Below the pieces are notes generated by a model. It saw only the letters and a program-made list of their open reading frames with translations, did no database searches and had not been told where the DNA came from. Below are positions 43,479-53,114 of a stretch of 64,000 nucleotides of DNA, piece by piece (position 1 is the first letter of the stretch; each line of letters begins with the position of its first letter). Source of the DNA: Bifidobacterium saimiriisciurei (GTDB taxonomy: Bacteria > Actinomycetota > Actinomycetes > Actinomycetales > Bifidobacteriaceae); NCBI RefSeq assembly GCF_010667655.1, contig NZ_WHZU01000002.1, positions 120,370 to 184,369 on the forward strand, written 5' to 3'. The position numbers and the translations under genes are program-made.

Positions 43479-43516
43479 ATGGTGGCCCATCATCCCCGGG
43501 GATGATGGGCCACCAT
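43479..43516 (-). terminator. 38-base perfect palindrome, terminator of the DHA2 pump gene
   Basis: Arms of 19 bases, starting ATGGTGGCCCATCATCCCC, pair perfectly with no loop. The palindrome sits 20 bases after the minus-strand stop at 43536 and is followed on that strand by TTGTTTTTCC. Strong rho-independent terminator. Confidence 0.85.
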
Positions 43517-43535
43517 GATCGGCGTTGCGATCGGA

Positions 43536-45038
43536 CTAGCGACGCCGCGCACGGATGCGGAAGGCGCAGGCCAGCGAGACGAGCGCGATCGTGCAGATGA
43601 CGATCATGACCGCGAACGTCCATGCGCCGCCGACGGCGGTCGCGTGGGCGAAGGCGGGCGTGCCCTCCCGTCCGGAGCCGGCCTGGGCGATGGTGAGGAC
43701 CGTGGAGAACAGCGCGGTGCCGACGGCTCCGCCGAACTGCAGCATGGTGTTGAAGATGGCGTTGCCGTCCGGGGTGAACTGCGGAGGAATGGCGCTCAGG
43801 GCGCTGGTCATGATGTTGGAGTAGCCGAGCGCATAGCTGAGTCCGAAGATGAAATAGAATCCGGCGAGCAGCGCCGGGGTCAGCAGCATGGAGAAGACAA
43901 GCAGCAGCACCGGGCCGACGATGGCCACGGCGAACGCGGACAGAATCGGACGCGTGGGGCCGAACCGGTCGTAGAGCACGCCGCCGACGGGTGCGAAGAA
44001 CGCGCCGATCAATGCGCCGGGCAATACGAGCGCGCCGGCGAGGAAGGCGCTGGTGCCGAGCGACAGCTGGGCGAGGTTGGTGATCACGTAGCCGAATCCG
44101 ATGCCAACCACCGGGAGTATCGCGTAGGCCAGCAGGTGCAGCAGCACCACCGGGTCACGCAGGATGCCGAGTCGGATGAGCGGCGAGAACGACCGTCTGG
44201 ACGAGTATCCGAAGAACAGCAACGACAGCACGCCGATTGTAAGGCTTGCACCGGCGATGCCCGCCGACCGTGCGAACGAGGCCCCGTTGACGGCCTCGCT
44301 GATGGCCACTCCGGCCTGGTTCAACGCCATGATCAGCCCCGCCAGGCCGAGCACGATGGCGAGGAACTGCAGCGGATTGAGCTGCGCGAACTGGGTGGGC
44401 GTCTTCTGCTCGATGCACAGGAGCCCCACGATGAGCGACACCACCATCACCGGCAGGATGAGCACGAAGATCGCACGCCATGGCAGCACGCTGGAGATGG
44501 CGCCGCCCACGGTGGGGCCGATGGCCGGGGCCACCGTGATGACGAGGGAACCGACGCCCATGAGCCGGCCGATCTTCGTCCTCGGCGACTGTTCGAGGAT
44601 GATGTTGATCATCAACGGCGTGGCGACGCCCGACCCCACACCCTGGATGATGCGGGCCACGATGAGCACCGGGAAGCTGCGCCCGAAGATCATGATGACG
44701 CATCCGGCGACGGCGAGGACGACCGCGGCCACGAAGATGCCCTTCAGCGGGAACCGCCGTTTGAGATACGAGCTGATGGGCATGGTGACGGCCACCGACA
44801 GCAGGTAGATCGTGGTGATCCATTGCACGGTGGCAGTGCCGACGTTGAGTTCCCGCATGAGTTCGGGGAACAGCACGGTCATCACCGTTTCGGTCAGGAT
44901 GCCGAAGAACGCCAGCGAGCCGACGGCGAAGATGGCGCCGATGAGCCTGCGGGGAATCCGCTCCCCGTCCCGCGTCACCGCCTTGCCCGCATCACTGCGT
45001 TCGATTGTCTTATCGTCCTTGGGCCGCGGTTCCTTCAC
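43536..45038 (-). CDS. DHA2 family MFS multidrug exporter (14 segments)
   Basis: A 500-residue EmrB/QacA-type pump with about fourteen hydrophobic segments. It has TVQWITTIYLLSVAVTMPISSYLKRRF around the first cytoplasmic loop, ARIIQGVGSGVATPLMINII (motif C-like), and GWRAIF equivalent LPWRAIFVLI. The N-terminus (residues 1-28) is charged and cytoplasmic. It starts with GTG at 45038, preceded by AAGGA at seven bases. It likely exports drugs or toxic compounds with proton antiport. No local regulator gene is adjacent on this side. Confidence 0.92.
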   Translation of the reverse strand: MKEPRPKDDKTIERSDAGKAVTRDGERIPRRLIGAIFAVGSLAFFGILTETVMTVLFPELMRELNVGTATVQWITTIYLLSVAVTMPISSYLKRRFPLKGIFVAAVVLAVAGCVIMIFGRSFPVLIVARIIQGVGSGVATPLMINIILEQSPRTKIGRLMGVGSLVITVAPAIGPTVGGAISSVLPWRAIFVLILPVMVVSLIVGLLCIEQKTPTQFAQLNPLQFLAIVLGLAGLIMALNQAGVAISEAVNGASFARSAGIAGASLTIGVLSLLFFGYSSRRSFSPLIRLGILRDPVVLLHLLAYAILPVVGIGFGYVITNLAQLSLGTSAFLAGALVLPGALIGAFFAPVGGVLYDRFGPTRPILSAFAVAIVGPVLLLVFSMLLTPALLAGFYFIFGLSYALGYSNIMTSALSAIPPQFTPDGNAIFNTMLQFGGAVGTALFSTVLTIAQAGSGREGTPAFAHATAVGGAWTFAVMIVICTIALVSLACAFRIRARRR

Positions 45039-45206
45039 GATTCCATCCTTACGTCACATACCATCGGAATTTCGAAACGCTCTTCGTTACGCCCATCACG
45101 GATCCCATCCCTAAGGGTCCATGTCATCCACTGCGAGCCGGTACAAAAGCATGGAGCAGTGTAGCAGCACAGGCGAGACAATCGGCGACCCCGACGCATC
45201 CGACGT

Positions 45207-46382
45207 CTATGCTCCGAGAGCCGCCTCCATTCCGGCGGTCACATCGACCGGATGGCCGAGCTCGGCGAGCGCCGACCCGAGCACGCCGAGCGCGGTGACG
45301 ACCTTCTGACGGCTGGCCGTGTATCCCATGTGGCCGATGCGGACGAGGCGTCCGGCCTCGTCGCCGAGGCCGCCGGAGATGTGCAGGCCGTATTCGTCGT
45401 CCATGATGCCGCGCAGTTTTCGGTCGTCGACACCGTCGGGCACGGTGACGGCGGTAACGGAGTTGGCCATGTTGGCGTCGTCATCCACCCACAGTTCCAA
45501 TCCCATGGCGCGGATGCCGGCGCGGGTGGCCTTGGCGGCCCGTTCATGGCGTGCGATGGATGCGTCGACGCCGCCTTCGTCCATGATGATGTCCAATGCG
45601 GCCTTGAGCCCGTAGATCGACGAGATCGGCGGCGTATAGGGCACGTAGTCATGTTCCACCCACTGCCGCCATGGCAGGAACGACAGATACGACCGTTCGT
45701 ATCGTCCGGTTCGTGCGGCCACCTCCTCGGCGCGCTCCCACGCGCGCCCGCTCAGGGCGACCAGCGACATTCCCGGCGTCGAGCCGAGGCATTTCTGTGT
45801 GCCGGTGACGCATACGTCGACGCCCCATTCGTCGAACCGCACGTCGGAGCCGCCCACGCCGGAGACGGAGTCGACGATGGTGTACACGCCGCGCTCATGG
45901 CATTCGCGGCAGATGGCCTCCATCGGGTTCTCGGAGGCGGACGGGGTCTCGGAGTGCACGAAGGCCAGAACCTTCGCGTCGGGATGCCGGTCGAGCGTTT
46001 CACGGACCTGCTCGATGGTCACGGACGTGTTGTAGGGCACGGACACGTCGACGACGTCGCCGCCGTAGGCGCGCAGCACCCTGGCGTATCCGGCGCCGTA
46101 GTATCCCGACGCCAGGTTGATGCACACGTCGCCGGGTTCGACGAGGTTGTAGGCGGCCATCTCCAGTCCGAGAATCGACTCGCCTTCGACCGGCAGCACA
46201 CGGTCGTCGGTCCTGAACAGCTTCGACAGGTCGTCGCTGACCGACAGCATGAGCTCGACGAAGTTGTCGGTGCGGTGGTGCACCATCTGCTGGCCCATTG
46301 CGGCCAGCACCCTCGGATAGACCGAGCAGGGGCCCGACGCCATCATGAGGTCGGGGATACGGGTGTGGAATTCGGTGGTCAT
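45207..46382 (-). CDS. Class V PLP aminotransferase (serine-/alanine-glyoxylate type)
   Basis: A 391-residue fold-type I aminotransferase of class V. It has an N-terminal GPCSVYPRVLAAMGQQMVHHRT, the typical start of alanine-glyoxylate/serine-pyruvate aminotransferases. SVSGVGGSDVRFDEWGVDVCVTG follows, with the PLP-binding lysine in TGTQKCLGSTPG near residue 195, and a C-terminal substrate arginine region RLVRIGHMGYT. AGGAGG precedes ATG 46382. Probable substrates are alanine or serine and glyoxylate or pyruvate; phosphonate (AEP) transaminases are related, so specificity is open. A ROK regulator starts divergently 130 bases away. Confidence 0.9.
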   Translation of the reverse strand: MTTEFHTRIPDLMMASGPCSVYPRVLAAMGQQMVHHRTDNFVELMLSVSDDLSKLFRTDDRVLPVEGESILGLEMAAYNLVEPGDVCINLASGYYGAGYARVLRAYGGDVVDVSVPYNTSVTIEQVRETLDRHPDAKVLAFVHSETPSASENPMEAICRECHERGVYTIVDSVSGVGGSDVRFDEWGVDVCVTGTQKCLGSTPGMSLVALSGRAWERAEEVAARTGRYERSYLSFLPWRQWVEHDYVPYTPPISSIYGLKAALDIIMDEGGVDASIARHERAAKATRAGIRAMGLELWVDDDANMANSVTAVTVPDGVDDRKLRGIMDDEYGLHISGGLGDEAGRLVRIGHMGYTASRQKVVTALGVLGSALAELGHPVDVTAGMEAALGA

Positions 46383-46512
46383 GATGCCTCCTGTCATTCG
46401 AGACGTCCATCCATCGTCATCGTAGTCGCGGAACATGAACGGCGACACTTATCGAAAGGTTGCTCGAAGAAGTGCCGTCAACCGATACAATGGGCGATGG
46501 AAAGGCTTTCGA

Positions 46513-47646
46513 TTGGCAACTGCAACCACTGCGCAGGTCAAGCTGCATAACCGGCACCAGGTACTTGACTACATCTACCGTCACCACGGCTCATCCAAGC
46601 AGGACATCATGCGCGACCTCGACATGAGCCTGCCCACCATCACGCAGAACCTGCGCGACCTCGAGGCCGAGGGGCTGATCCAGCGCGGAGGACTGTTCAA
46701 GTCGACCGGGGGAAGGAAGCCGCAACGTTACGTGTTCAACAGCCAGGCGCGGCTGTCGATCGGCGTGCGCATGACGGCGAAGCAGATCATCGTATGCGCG
46801 GTGAACCTCCGGGGCGCATGCGTCAAGCGCGCCAGCGGACGCCTGCCATACGCTCATTCGGTGGCGTACTACCATCGCATCTGCCAGTTCGTCAACCAGT
46901 TCATCGACTCCCTCGGCGTGCCGTCACGGACGATTCTGGGCGTGTCGTTCTGCATGCAGGGCATCGTATCCTCCGACGGGCAGAGCATCACGTTCGGCGA
47001 GATCCTCGGCAATACGGGGCTGACGACCGATACGTTCAGCCGTGAGATCGACTATCCGTGCACGTTCATCCATGATTCCGACGCGTCGGCGATGACCGAG
47101 CTGTGGCTGGATCCGAAGATCGACAACGCGCTGTGCGTGTACCTCGAGCCGTATATGGGCGGTGCCATCATCATCGACGGGCGTCTGCGCCAGGGCAGCA
47201 GCATGCGCAACGGCACCATCGAGCACATGACCCTGGTCAAGGACGGGGCCGCCTGCTACTGCGGACGCAGGGGATGCCTCGACGCGTACTGCTCGGCGAG
47301 GGTGCTGACGCAGAGCCGCGACGAAAGCCTGGAGGAGTTCTTCAATCAGGTGCGCGACGACGAATACACGCATCGCCGCGTGTTCAACATCTATCTCGAC
47401 AACCTCGCGCTGGCCATCAAGAACATGCGTACCGTGCTCAACTGCGATGTGATCGTGGGCGGGCAGGCCGGGCAGTACTTCACCAACGACGACATGGCGG
47501 ACCTCAAGGCCCGCGTGCAGCGGCTCGACTCGTTCCCCGACTGCGAGTTCACCATACGGAAGAGCGCCTGCACGGCCGACCAGGACGTGCTGGGCGCGGC
47601 GCTGACCTTCGTGGAGCGGTTCATCGACGAGGTCTGCGGTCGGTAA
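46513..47646 (+). CDS. ROK family transcriptional regulator
   Basis: A 377-residue ROK protein: N-terminal winged helix (about 10-70, LDYIYRHHGSSKQDIMRDLDMS) plus an actin-like sugar kinase fold. The zinc motif CYCGRRGCLDAYC (CxCGxxGCxE type, Glu replaced by Asp) is intact. The kinase-site motif reads HDSDASAMTE instead of ENDANAAA, and the phosphate-binding glycines are altered, so it is a sensor-repressor, not a sugar kinase. I place the start at TTG 46513, where GGAAAGG lies seven bases upstream and a -10 TACAAT at 46486 gives a short leader; an upstream ATG at 46435 would lie before that promoter. The ligand is probably a sugar or sugar phosphate. Confidence 0.88.
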   Translation: MATATTAQVKLHNRHQVLDYIYRHHGSSKQDIMRDLDMSLPTITQNLRDLEAEGLIQRGGLFKSTGGRKPQRYVFNSQARLSIGVRMTAKQIIVCAVNLRGACVKRASGRLPYAHSVAYYHRICQFVNQFIDSLGVPSRTILGVSFCMQGIVSSDGQSITFGEILGNTGLTTDTFSREIDYPCTFIHDSDASAMTELWLDPKIDNALCVYLEPYMGGAIIIDGRLRQGSSMRNGTIEHMTLVKDGAACYCGRRGCLDAYCSARVLTQSRDESLEEFFNQVRDDEYTHRRVFNIYLDNLALAIKNMRTVLNCDVIVGGQAGQYFTNDDMADLKARVQRLDSFPDCEFTIRKSACTADQDVLGAALTFVERFIDEVCGR

Positions 47647-47740
47647 GCTGGCGTCGGGGCCGCTGGGCCGCCGCGGGCGGAGACCATGACCATATAAGCC
47701 CATATATATGACGCAATGCACGTGAACACATATGGAATAT

Positions 47741-47784
47741 GGAACGAGGCTGCGGATGCCGTGCGGCACCAGCAGCCTCGTTCC
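47741..47784 (+). terminator. Hairpin after the ROK regulator
   Basis: GGAACGAGGCTGC pairs with GCAGCCTCGTTCC, a 13-base perfect stem with an 18-base loop, 95 bases past the stop. The remaining gap to 47949 contains a small palindrome CGTCTTCGGACGAAGACG at 47843 and no gene. Confidence 0.6.
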
Positions 47785-47949
47785 GTGTGTACCCGCTTCC
47801 ATGGAAACGTCCCGTGAAGCGGACTCTGCAGGGAGATGTGCACGTCTTCGGACGAAGACGCGGTGACAGGGGCCCGACGCCATCCCCCAACAACGCCGAG
47901 CCCCGTGCATTTTCAGCCGGGAGTAAGGTTCCCCCATCGTCCTTTCGGG

Positions 47950-49266
47950 CTACTTGGCGAGACCGGACTCGCGCAGGGCCTCGAAGCCGCCCTTGAGGTC
48001 GTCGAGGATGTCCTCGATGTTCTCGGTGCCGATGGACAGGCGGATGGTGCCCTGGTGGATGCCCTGGTCCTCGAGCTCCTCCAGCGTCTCCTGGGAGTGC
48101 GTGGTGGAGGCCGGGTGGATGACGAGGGACTTCACGTCGGCCACGTTGGCGAGCAGGCTGAACAGGTGCAGGTTGTTGATGAACACGCGTGCCGCGTCCT
48201 TGCCGCCCTTGATGTCGAAGGTGAAGATGGAGCCGGCGCCGTTCGGGAAGTACTTCTTGTACAGCTCGTGGTCGCGGCGGCCCGGGATGCTCGGGTGGGA
48301 GACGGACTCGACCTCGGGCACGGTCTGCAGGTACTCGACGACCTTCAGGGCGTTCTGGACGTGGCGCTCGACACGCAGCGACAGCGTCTCGGTGCCCTGC
48401 AGGAGCAGGAAGGCGGCGAACGGGGAGAGCGTGGCGCCGGTGTCGCGCAGCAGGATGGCGCGGATGCGGGTCACGAAGGCGGCTCCGCCCAGGGCCTCGT
48501 AGAAGTTCAGGCCATGGTAGGACGGGTCGGGCTCGGTGAGGGTCGGGAACTTGCCCGGCACCTCGGCCCAGTTGAACTTGCCGCCCTCGACGACGACGCC
48601 GCCCAGCGTGGTGCCGTGGCCGCCGATGAACTTGGTGGCGGACTCGACGACCACGTCGGCGCCGTGCTCCAGCGGACGGAACAGGTACGGGGTGGCGAAG
48701 GTGTTGTCCACGACGACCGGCAGATGGTGCTTGTGGGCGATCTCGGAGATGGCCTCGAAGTCGGGCAGGTCGGCGTTCGGGTTGCCGAAGGTCTCGAAGT
48801 AGACGAGCTTGGTGTTCTCCTGGATGGCGTCCTCGAAGTTCTGCGGGACCTCCGGGTCGACGAAGGTGGTGGTGATGCCGTCGCGCGGCAGGGTGTGCTT
48901 GAGCAGGTTGAAGGTGCCGCCGTAGATGTTCTTGGAGGAGACGATGTGGTCGCCGGACTGGGTGATGTTGCGCACGGCGTACTCGACGGCCGCGGCGCCG
49001 GAGGCGACCGCGATGCCGGCGGTGCCGCCTTCGAGGGCGGCGATGCGGTCCTCGAACACGCCCTGGGTGGAGTTGGTCAGACGGCCGTAGATGTTGCCCG
49101 GGTCGGCCAGTCCGAAGCGGGCCTCGGCGTGGTCGAAGTCATGGAAGACGTAGGAGGTGGTGGCGTAGATCGGGACGGCGCGCGAGTCGGTCGCCGGATC
49201 GGCCTGCTCCTGACCGACGTGCAGCTGCAGTGTTTCGAAGCGGTAGTTCTTGTTCTTCTCAGCCAT
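47950..49266 (-). CDS. metY: O-acetylhomoserine sulfhydrylase / aminocarboxypropyltransferase
   Basis: A 438-residue Cys/Met metabolism PLP enzyme that makes homocysteine (or methionine, with methanethiol) from O-acetylhomoserine. It has [30 protein letters not shown] at the N-terminus, the pyridoxal region [11 protein letters not shown] and the Lys in [18 protein letters not shown] (SATKxxxGHG). The extended ending HPASTTHSQ is that of the MetY rather than the MetB/CysA group. Length (about 430-440) is right. AAGGAG lies nine bases before ATG 49266. Codon bias is strong, suggesting high expression. Along with mmuM at 19.8 kb it supplies methionine. Confidence 0.93.
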   Translation of the reverse strand: MAEKNKNYRFETLQLHVGQEQADPATDSRAVPIYATTSYVFHDFDHAEARFGLADPGNIYGRLTNSTQGVFEDRIAALEGGTAGIAVASGAAAVEYAVRNITQSGDHIVSSKNIYGGTFNLLKHTLPRDGITTTFVDPEVPQNFEDAIQENTKLVYFETFGNPNADLPDFEAISEIAHKHHLPVVVDNTFATPYLFRPLEHGADVVVESATKFIGGHGTTLGGVVVEGGKFNWAEVPGKFPTLTEPDPSYHGLNFYEALGGAAFVTRIRAILLRDTGATLSPFAAFLLLQGTETLSLRVERHVQNALKVVEYLQTVPEVESVSHPSIPGRRDHELYKKYFPNGAGSIFTFDIKGGKDAARVFINNLHLFSLLANVADVKSLVIHPASTTHSQETLEELEDQGIHQGTIRLSIGTENIEDILDDLKGGFEALRESGLAK

Positions 49267-49490
49267 TGTGGTGAGCTCCTTCAAGTTCGTGTTTGGTTTG
49301 TTTTTGGTTGATGACTGTGACAATATCCGCTCGAAGCCCCTGTTTTCAAGCCAAAACGGGCTTTTGGCTATCAGGGTTGGTTATAGCCTTTTCCCAGTCG
49401 CATGTTCCGCAATGGTTTGCCGACGCCGAGACGCCGCCGGTTTTCCCGAGGTTTTTCCATGACACGCCGATGGCCGTCCGCACGCCTCTG

Positions 49491-49584
49491 CATGTGGACG
49501 CGGGTCCGGATCGTCCACATGGCCCCGGACGGACGGGCCGACCGTCCACATGCGGCGGCCGGGGGTGGCACGGTTTTCCACATG
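49491..49584 (+). promoter_or_regulatory. Four spaced TCCACATG octamers upstream of yraN-comM-dprA
   Basis: TCCACATG occurs at 49514, 49545 and 49577 and, inverted, at 49491. Centre spacings are about 23, 31 and 32 bases, near two and three helical turns. The first two form the perfect inverted repeat CATGTGGACG-N11-CGTCCACATG. Three of the four extend to GTCCACATG. The 365-base gap 49267-49631 otherwise shows no gene. A regulator-binding array for the downstream DNA-uptake genes is possible. Confidence 0.45.
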
Positions 49585-49631
49585 CGCCGGAAACCACGCC
49601 CCTCCGACGCCGATTGTGATGGACTCGAACC

Positions 49632-50108
49632 ATGAACCAAACATCACCATCCTTGCAGGAATCGCGGAACGCCGGAACGGCCATGCCGGTGCAGGCACCG
49701 CAGCATCTCATCCAACTCACCATGCAGCTGCACCGCCCGGGGCTCACCCCACGCCAGCTCGGCCGCATCGGCGAGGACTACGCGGCCATATGGCTGCAGA
49801 ACCGGGGCTGGACCATCATCGACCGCAACTGGGGCTCCCGGTATGGCGAACTCGACATCATCGCCATCGACCGTGTGGGACAGCTCGCCTTCGTCGAGGT
49901 GAAAACCCGACGCAGCGCGCATTTCGGCGCCCCGCAGGACGCCGTCGACGCGCACAAGCGCATGGCGCTGCGACGGGCCGGCCTGCAATGGCTGCAGGAG
50001 CACGGCCGCGATGTGCCGCACATGGGCATGCGGTTCGATGTGCTCGCCCTCAGTGTGCTCGCCGGGCGCAGGGCCCCGCAGATCCGGCACATCCCGGGAG
50101 CGTTCTGA
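49632..50108 (+). CDS. YraN family (UPF0102) nuclease-like protein
   Basis: A 158-residue UPF0102 protein with a restriction-endonuclease-like fold. It has GRIGEDYAAIWLQNRGWTIIDRNWGSRYGELDIIAID followed by FVEVKTRRS, which preserve the Asp and ExK residues of the PD-(D/E)xK site. The first 35 residues are a non-conserved lead (QESRNAGTAMPVQAPQ). Function in vivo is not established, though it is often beside rnhB or comM. The stop codon overlaps the comM start (TGATG), so the genes are translationally coupled. Confidence 0.9.
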   Translation: MNQTSPSLQESRNAGTAMPVQAPQHLIQLTMQLHRPGLTPRQLGRIGEDYAAIWLQNRGWTIIDRNWGSRYGELDIIAIDRVGQLAFVEVKTRRSAHFGAPQDAVDAHKRMALRRAGLQWLQEHGRDVPHMGMRFDVLALSVLAGRRAPQIRHIPGAF

Positions 50109-51643
50109 TGGCCATCGGATCCGTGACCTCCGTGGGGCTTGTCGGGCTGAAGGCCTTCACCATCACCATGCAGGCGTACGTCTCGCCCGGCCTGCCGTAC
50201 TTCTCCATCATCGGGCTGCCCGACACCTCGCTTTCCGAGGCACGCGAACGGGTCAAGTCCGCCTGCTCCTCCACCGGGTTCGCCTGGCCCCAGACACGAG
50301 TGACGGTGAACCTCTCCCCTGCCTCGCTGCCGAAAAGCGGCGCAAGCCACGACCTCGCCATCGCGGCGAGCGTGCTGTGCGCCGGAGGTGCCATACCCCA
50401 TGACGTTCTGGAGCATACGCTGGTGATGGGAGAGCTGCGGCTTGACGGCTGCGTGCTGCCGATCAACGGGCTGCTGCCGATACTGCTGCACGCGCGGGCC
50501 TGTGGAATCCGCCGGGCGTTCATCCCGCAGGGCAACCTCGAAGAGGCCCGGCTCGTGACCGACATCACGGTCGTGCCCATCCGTCACGTCGGCGAGCTCA
50601 TCGAGCATCTGGGCGGCCGCGCGAAGTACCGCATACCCGATGACGCCGGCACCCTCTCCCCTCCCACGTCCATCGAGGACGGACTGCACGAGAGGGAGGT
50701 CCCCGACATGCGGCAGGTCATCGGGCAGGATCACATCAAGTGGGCGCTGGAGGTGGCGGCCGCAGGCGGACATCACATGATCATGGTCGGGCCTCCGGGC
50801 GCGGGCAAGACCATGCTGGCCTCCCGGCTCCCAGGGATCATGCCGCCGCTGAACGAACGCCAGCAGCTCGAAGTGGCGTCCATACGTTCCATCTGCGGAA
50901 CGCTGCCGTCCTATGGCATATGCGACGTCCCCCCGTATGAGGCGCCCCACCACACGGCAAGCGTCGCGTCCCTGGTGGGAGGAGGAGCCGGCATCGCCAG
51001 CCCCGGCGCCATATCCCGCGCACATGACGGGGTTCTGTTCATGGACGAGGCGCCCGAGTTCCAGCCCCGCGTTCTGCAGACCATACGCGAACCGTTGGAG
51101 ACCGGCTTCGTCTCCATATCGCGGGCCAAGGGGACGGCTCATTACCCGGCGAGATTTCAGCTCGTCATGGCCGCCAACCCATGCCCGTGCGGCTTCGGCT
51201 GGGGCAACGGCGAGCGCTGCGTATGCAGCGTCAAGGAGCGCACCCGGTATTGGAACCGGCTGTCCGGACCGATCCTTGACCGCATCGACATCCAGGTGAC
51301 GGTGCCGCCGATATCGAATCTCACATCGGAGGGGAACCGTCCGGGCGAATCCAGCCACGACATCCGTCTGCGTGTGATGGCGGCACGCCAGGCCGCCGCC
51401 GAACGGTATCGCATGCATGGATGGCCCTGCAACGCCAAGGCCAGCGGCGAATGGCTGCGCGCCAACACGTCGCGCAAGGCCATGGCCCCGGTCGCAGCCG
51501 CCGTGGAGGACCAACGCCTGAGCCTGCGCGGCGCCGACCGGGCCCTGCGTCTGGCATGGACCCTCGCGGACGTGTCCGGGCGCACATCACCGGGGCCCGA
51601 GGACGTGGCATGCGGCATATCCATGCGCACGAGACTGCAATGA
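50108..51643 (+). CDS. comM: YifB/ComM Mg-chelatase-like AAA ATPase
   Basis: A 511-residue ComM homologue. The N-terminal domain (about 1-170) begins MAIGSVTSVGLVGLKAFTIT and resembles a Lon-protease-type fold (PGLPYFSIIGLPDTSLSEARERV). The AAA domain has Walker A GPPGAGKTML near 225 and Walker B VLFMDEAPEF near 312, with a cysteine-rich ANPCPCGF...CVCS zinc-like patch near 355. The C-terminal Mg_chelatase_C domain follows. ComM is a hexameric helicase that promotes branch migration during natural transformation. It is placed directly between yraN and dprA. Confidence 0.94.
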   Translation: MAIGSVTSVGLVGLKAFTITMQAYVSPGLPYFSIIGLPDTSLSEARERVKSACSSTGFAWPQTRVTVNLSPASLPKSGASHDLAIAASVLCAGGAIPHDVLEHTLVMGELRLDGCVLPINGLLPILLHARACGIRRAFIPQGNLEEARLVTDITVVPIRHVGELIEHLGGRAKYRIPDDAGTLSPPTSIEDGLHEREVPDMRQVIGQDHIKWALEVAAAGGHHMIMVGPPGAGKTMLASRLPGIMPPLNERQQLEVASIRSICGTLPSYGICDVPPYEAPHHTASVASLVGGGAGIASPGAISRAHDGVLFMDEAPEFQPRVLQTIREPLETGFVSISRAKGTAHYPARFQLVMAANPCPCGFGWGNGERCVCSVKERTRYWNRLSGPILDRIDIQVTVPPISNLTSEGNRPGESSHDIRLRVMAARQAAAERYRMHGWPCNAKASGEWLRANTSRKAMAPVAAAVEDQRLSLRGADRALRLAWTLADVSGRTSPGPEDVACGISMRTRLQ

Positions 51644-51661
51644 GACAAGAAGGGGGAGACC

Positions 51662-53110
51662 ATGACCGATGCCTCGACCATGCCGTTGGACGCCGACACC
51701 CTGGCGATGGCGGTGCTGACCTTCTGCGGCGACGGACCGGATGCCCTGATGTTCGCCGCCCTCAAGGGAGCGGCGAGTCCACGGCTGCTGTTGACGCTGA
51801 TAGCACGAACCGAATACGCCGCATGCCCCGCATGGATGATCGACGACGGCGGGGTCCCGCAGACAGCGGAAGCCTGCGGAGCCCCGGCGACATCGGCGGT
51901 TGATTCGCAGCTCGACCGCATATTCGCCACCGGGCTCACCCGCTGGGGCCGCAGGGCGGACCTGCAGGCCATGAAGAACTTCCACACCGCCGTGGCCCGT
52001 TGGCGGCAACGGCTCTCCCACATGCGAGTGGAATCGTTCGGCAGACTCGCCGAACAGCTCACCGCCGGCGGCGACCAGTGGCTCATATCGCCGTCGTCGC
52101 CGCACTGGCCCAAGCAGGTCAACGACCTCGCCATCCGTTCGGACTGGGCTCCTCCGTTGTGCCTGTGGGGCATGGGCGACCCGTCGGCGCTGACGAGCTG
52201 TGATGCACCCGTGGCCGTGGTCGGATCTCGCGAGGTGACCGACTATGGCCGATATGTGGCGCGGAACGTGGGACTCGAGGCGGCGCGCCATGGCCATCTG
52301 GTGGTCTCCGGCGGCGCCATGGGGGCGGACGCGGCGGCCCACTGGGGCGCGATCGCGGCCCAGGACGAGCGGGTCGCCGGCGACGATCCCGACCATGCCG
52401 GACGCACGGTGGCGGTGTTCGCCGGCGGCCTCGACCATCGCGGCCCCGCCCGCAACATGCCGTTGTTCGACGCCATCATCGAACATGGCGGCGCGCTCGT
52501 CAGCGAGATGCCGCCGGGCACCATACCCGAGGCCCGCAGATTCCTGCTGCGCAACCGCATCATAGCCGCGATGGCGGGAACCATCGTCATCGCCCAGGCA
52601 CGGCACCGCTCCGGAGCACTCAACACCGCCACATGGGCGGCCGAGATGAGCCGCGACGTGTACGCGGCGCCCGGCGACATCGACGAACCGTACAACACCG
52701 GTTGCAACCGGCTCGTCCATGACGGCAAGGCCACGCTGCTCGTCTCGGCGACCGACATAGGCGACATCTGCCACGCAGGCCATGACCCGCGCATCCGATC
52801 CGGTACCGCGGCGGAAACGCCGCCGATACCCCGTGGCGAGGAGACCGAGGACGCGGCCGAGACGGGCGAGACACTGAACCGACAGCAGCGGGCCGTGGTC
52901 ACGGCCATCCGCAGCTGCAGACGCCGGCACGTCGCCGCGACACCCGACACGATACTCGACTATCTCAGACGCCGGCATCCCTCATGGCGCTGCAGCGCCG
53001 CCACGGTGCAGATCACACTGGCGGCCCTGGAGGCCGCCCGGATCATCGACATGACCGGGGGCGACGGCATCCGGCTCGTCGCATCCCGGACGGTGCGCGG
53101 AACGGCCTAG
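51662..53110 (+). CDS. dprA: DNA processing protein DprA
   Basis: A 482-residue DprA/Smf protein that loads RecA on incoming single-stranded DNA. The Rossmann core (about 175-400) shows VAVVGSREVTDYG, VVSGGAMGADAAAHWGA, VFAGGLDHRGPARN, ALVSEMPPGT, RFLLRNRIIAAMAG and APGDIDEPYNTGCNRLV. The first 130 residues are helical and longer than in E. coli Smf. The C-terminal 70 residues form a winged-helix-like domain (AVVTAIRSCRRRHVAATPDTI). AAGGGGGAG precedes ATG 51662. It is co-transcribed with yraN and comM. Confidence 0.94.
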   Translation: MTDASTMPLDADTLAMAVLTFCGDGPDALMFAALKGAASPRLLLTLIARTEYAACPAWMIDDGGVPQTAEACGAPATSAVDSQLDRIFATGLTRWGRRADLQAMKNFHTAVARWRQRLSHMRVESFGRLAEQLTAGGDQWLISPSSPHWPKQVNDLAIRSDWAPPLCLWGMGDPSALTSCDAPVAVVGSREVTDYGRYVARNVGLEAARHGHLVVSGGAMGADAAAHWGAIAAQDERVAGDDPDHAGRTVAVFAGGLDHRGPARNMPLFDAIIEHGGALVSEMPPGTIPEARRFLLRNRIIAAMAGTIVIAQARHRSGALNTATWAAEMSRDVYAAPGDIDEPYNTGCNRLVHDGKATLLVSATDIGDICHAGHDPRIRSGTAAETPPIPRGEETEDAAETGETLNRQQRAVVTAIRSCRRRHVAATPDTILDYLRRRHPSWRCSAATVQITLAALEAARIIDMTGGDGIRLVASRTVRGTA

Positions 53111-53114
53111 CGCA

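Noticed and set aside
49267..49490. SAM-type riboswitch upstream of metY
   Set aside because: The gap to the divergent gene shows no conserved riboswitch core or terminator next to metY; the AAGGAG site is directly upstream.
49571..49584. DnaA box and replication origin
   Set aside because: TTTTCCACA fits a relaxed DnaA box once, but there is no cluster of such boxes, no AT-rich unwinding region and no dnaA/dnaN nearby; the shared core is TCCACATG instead.
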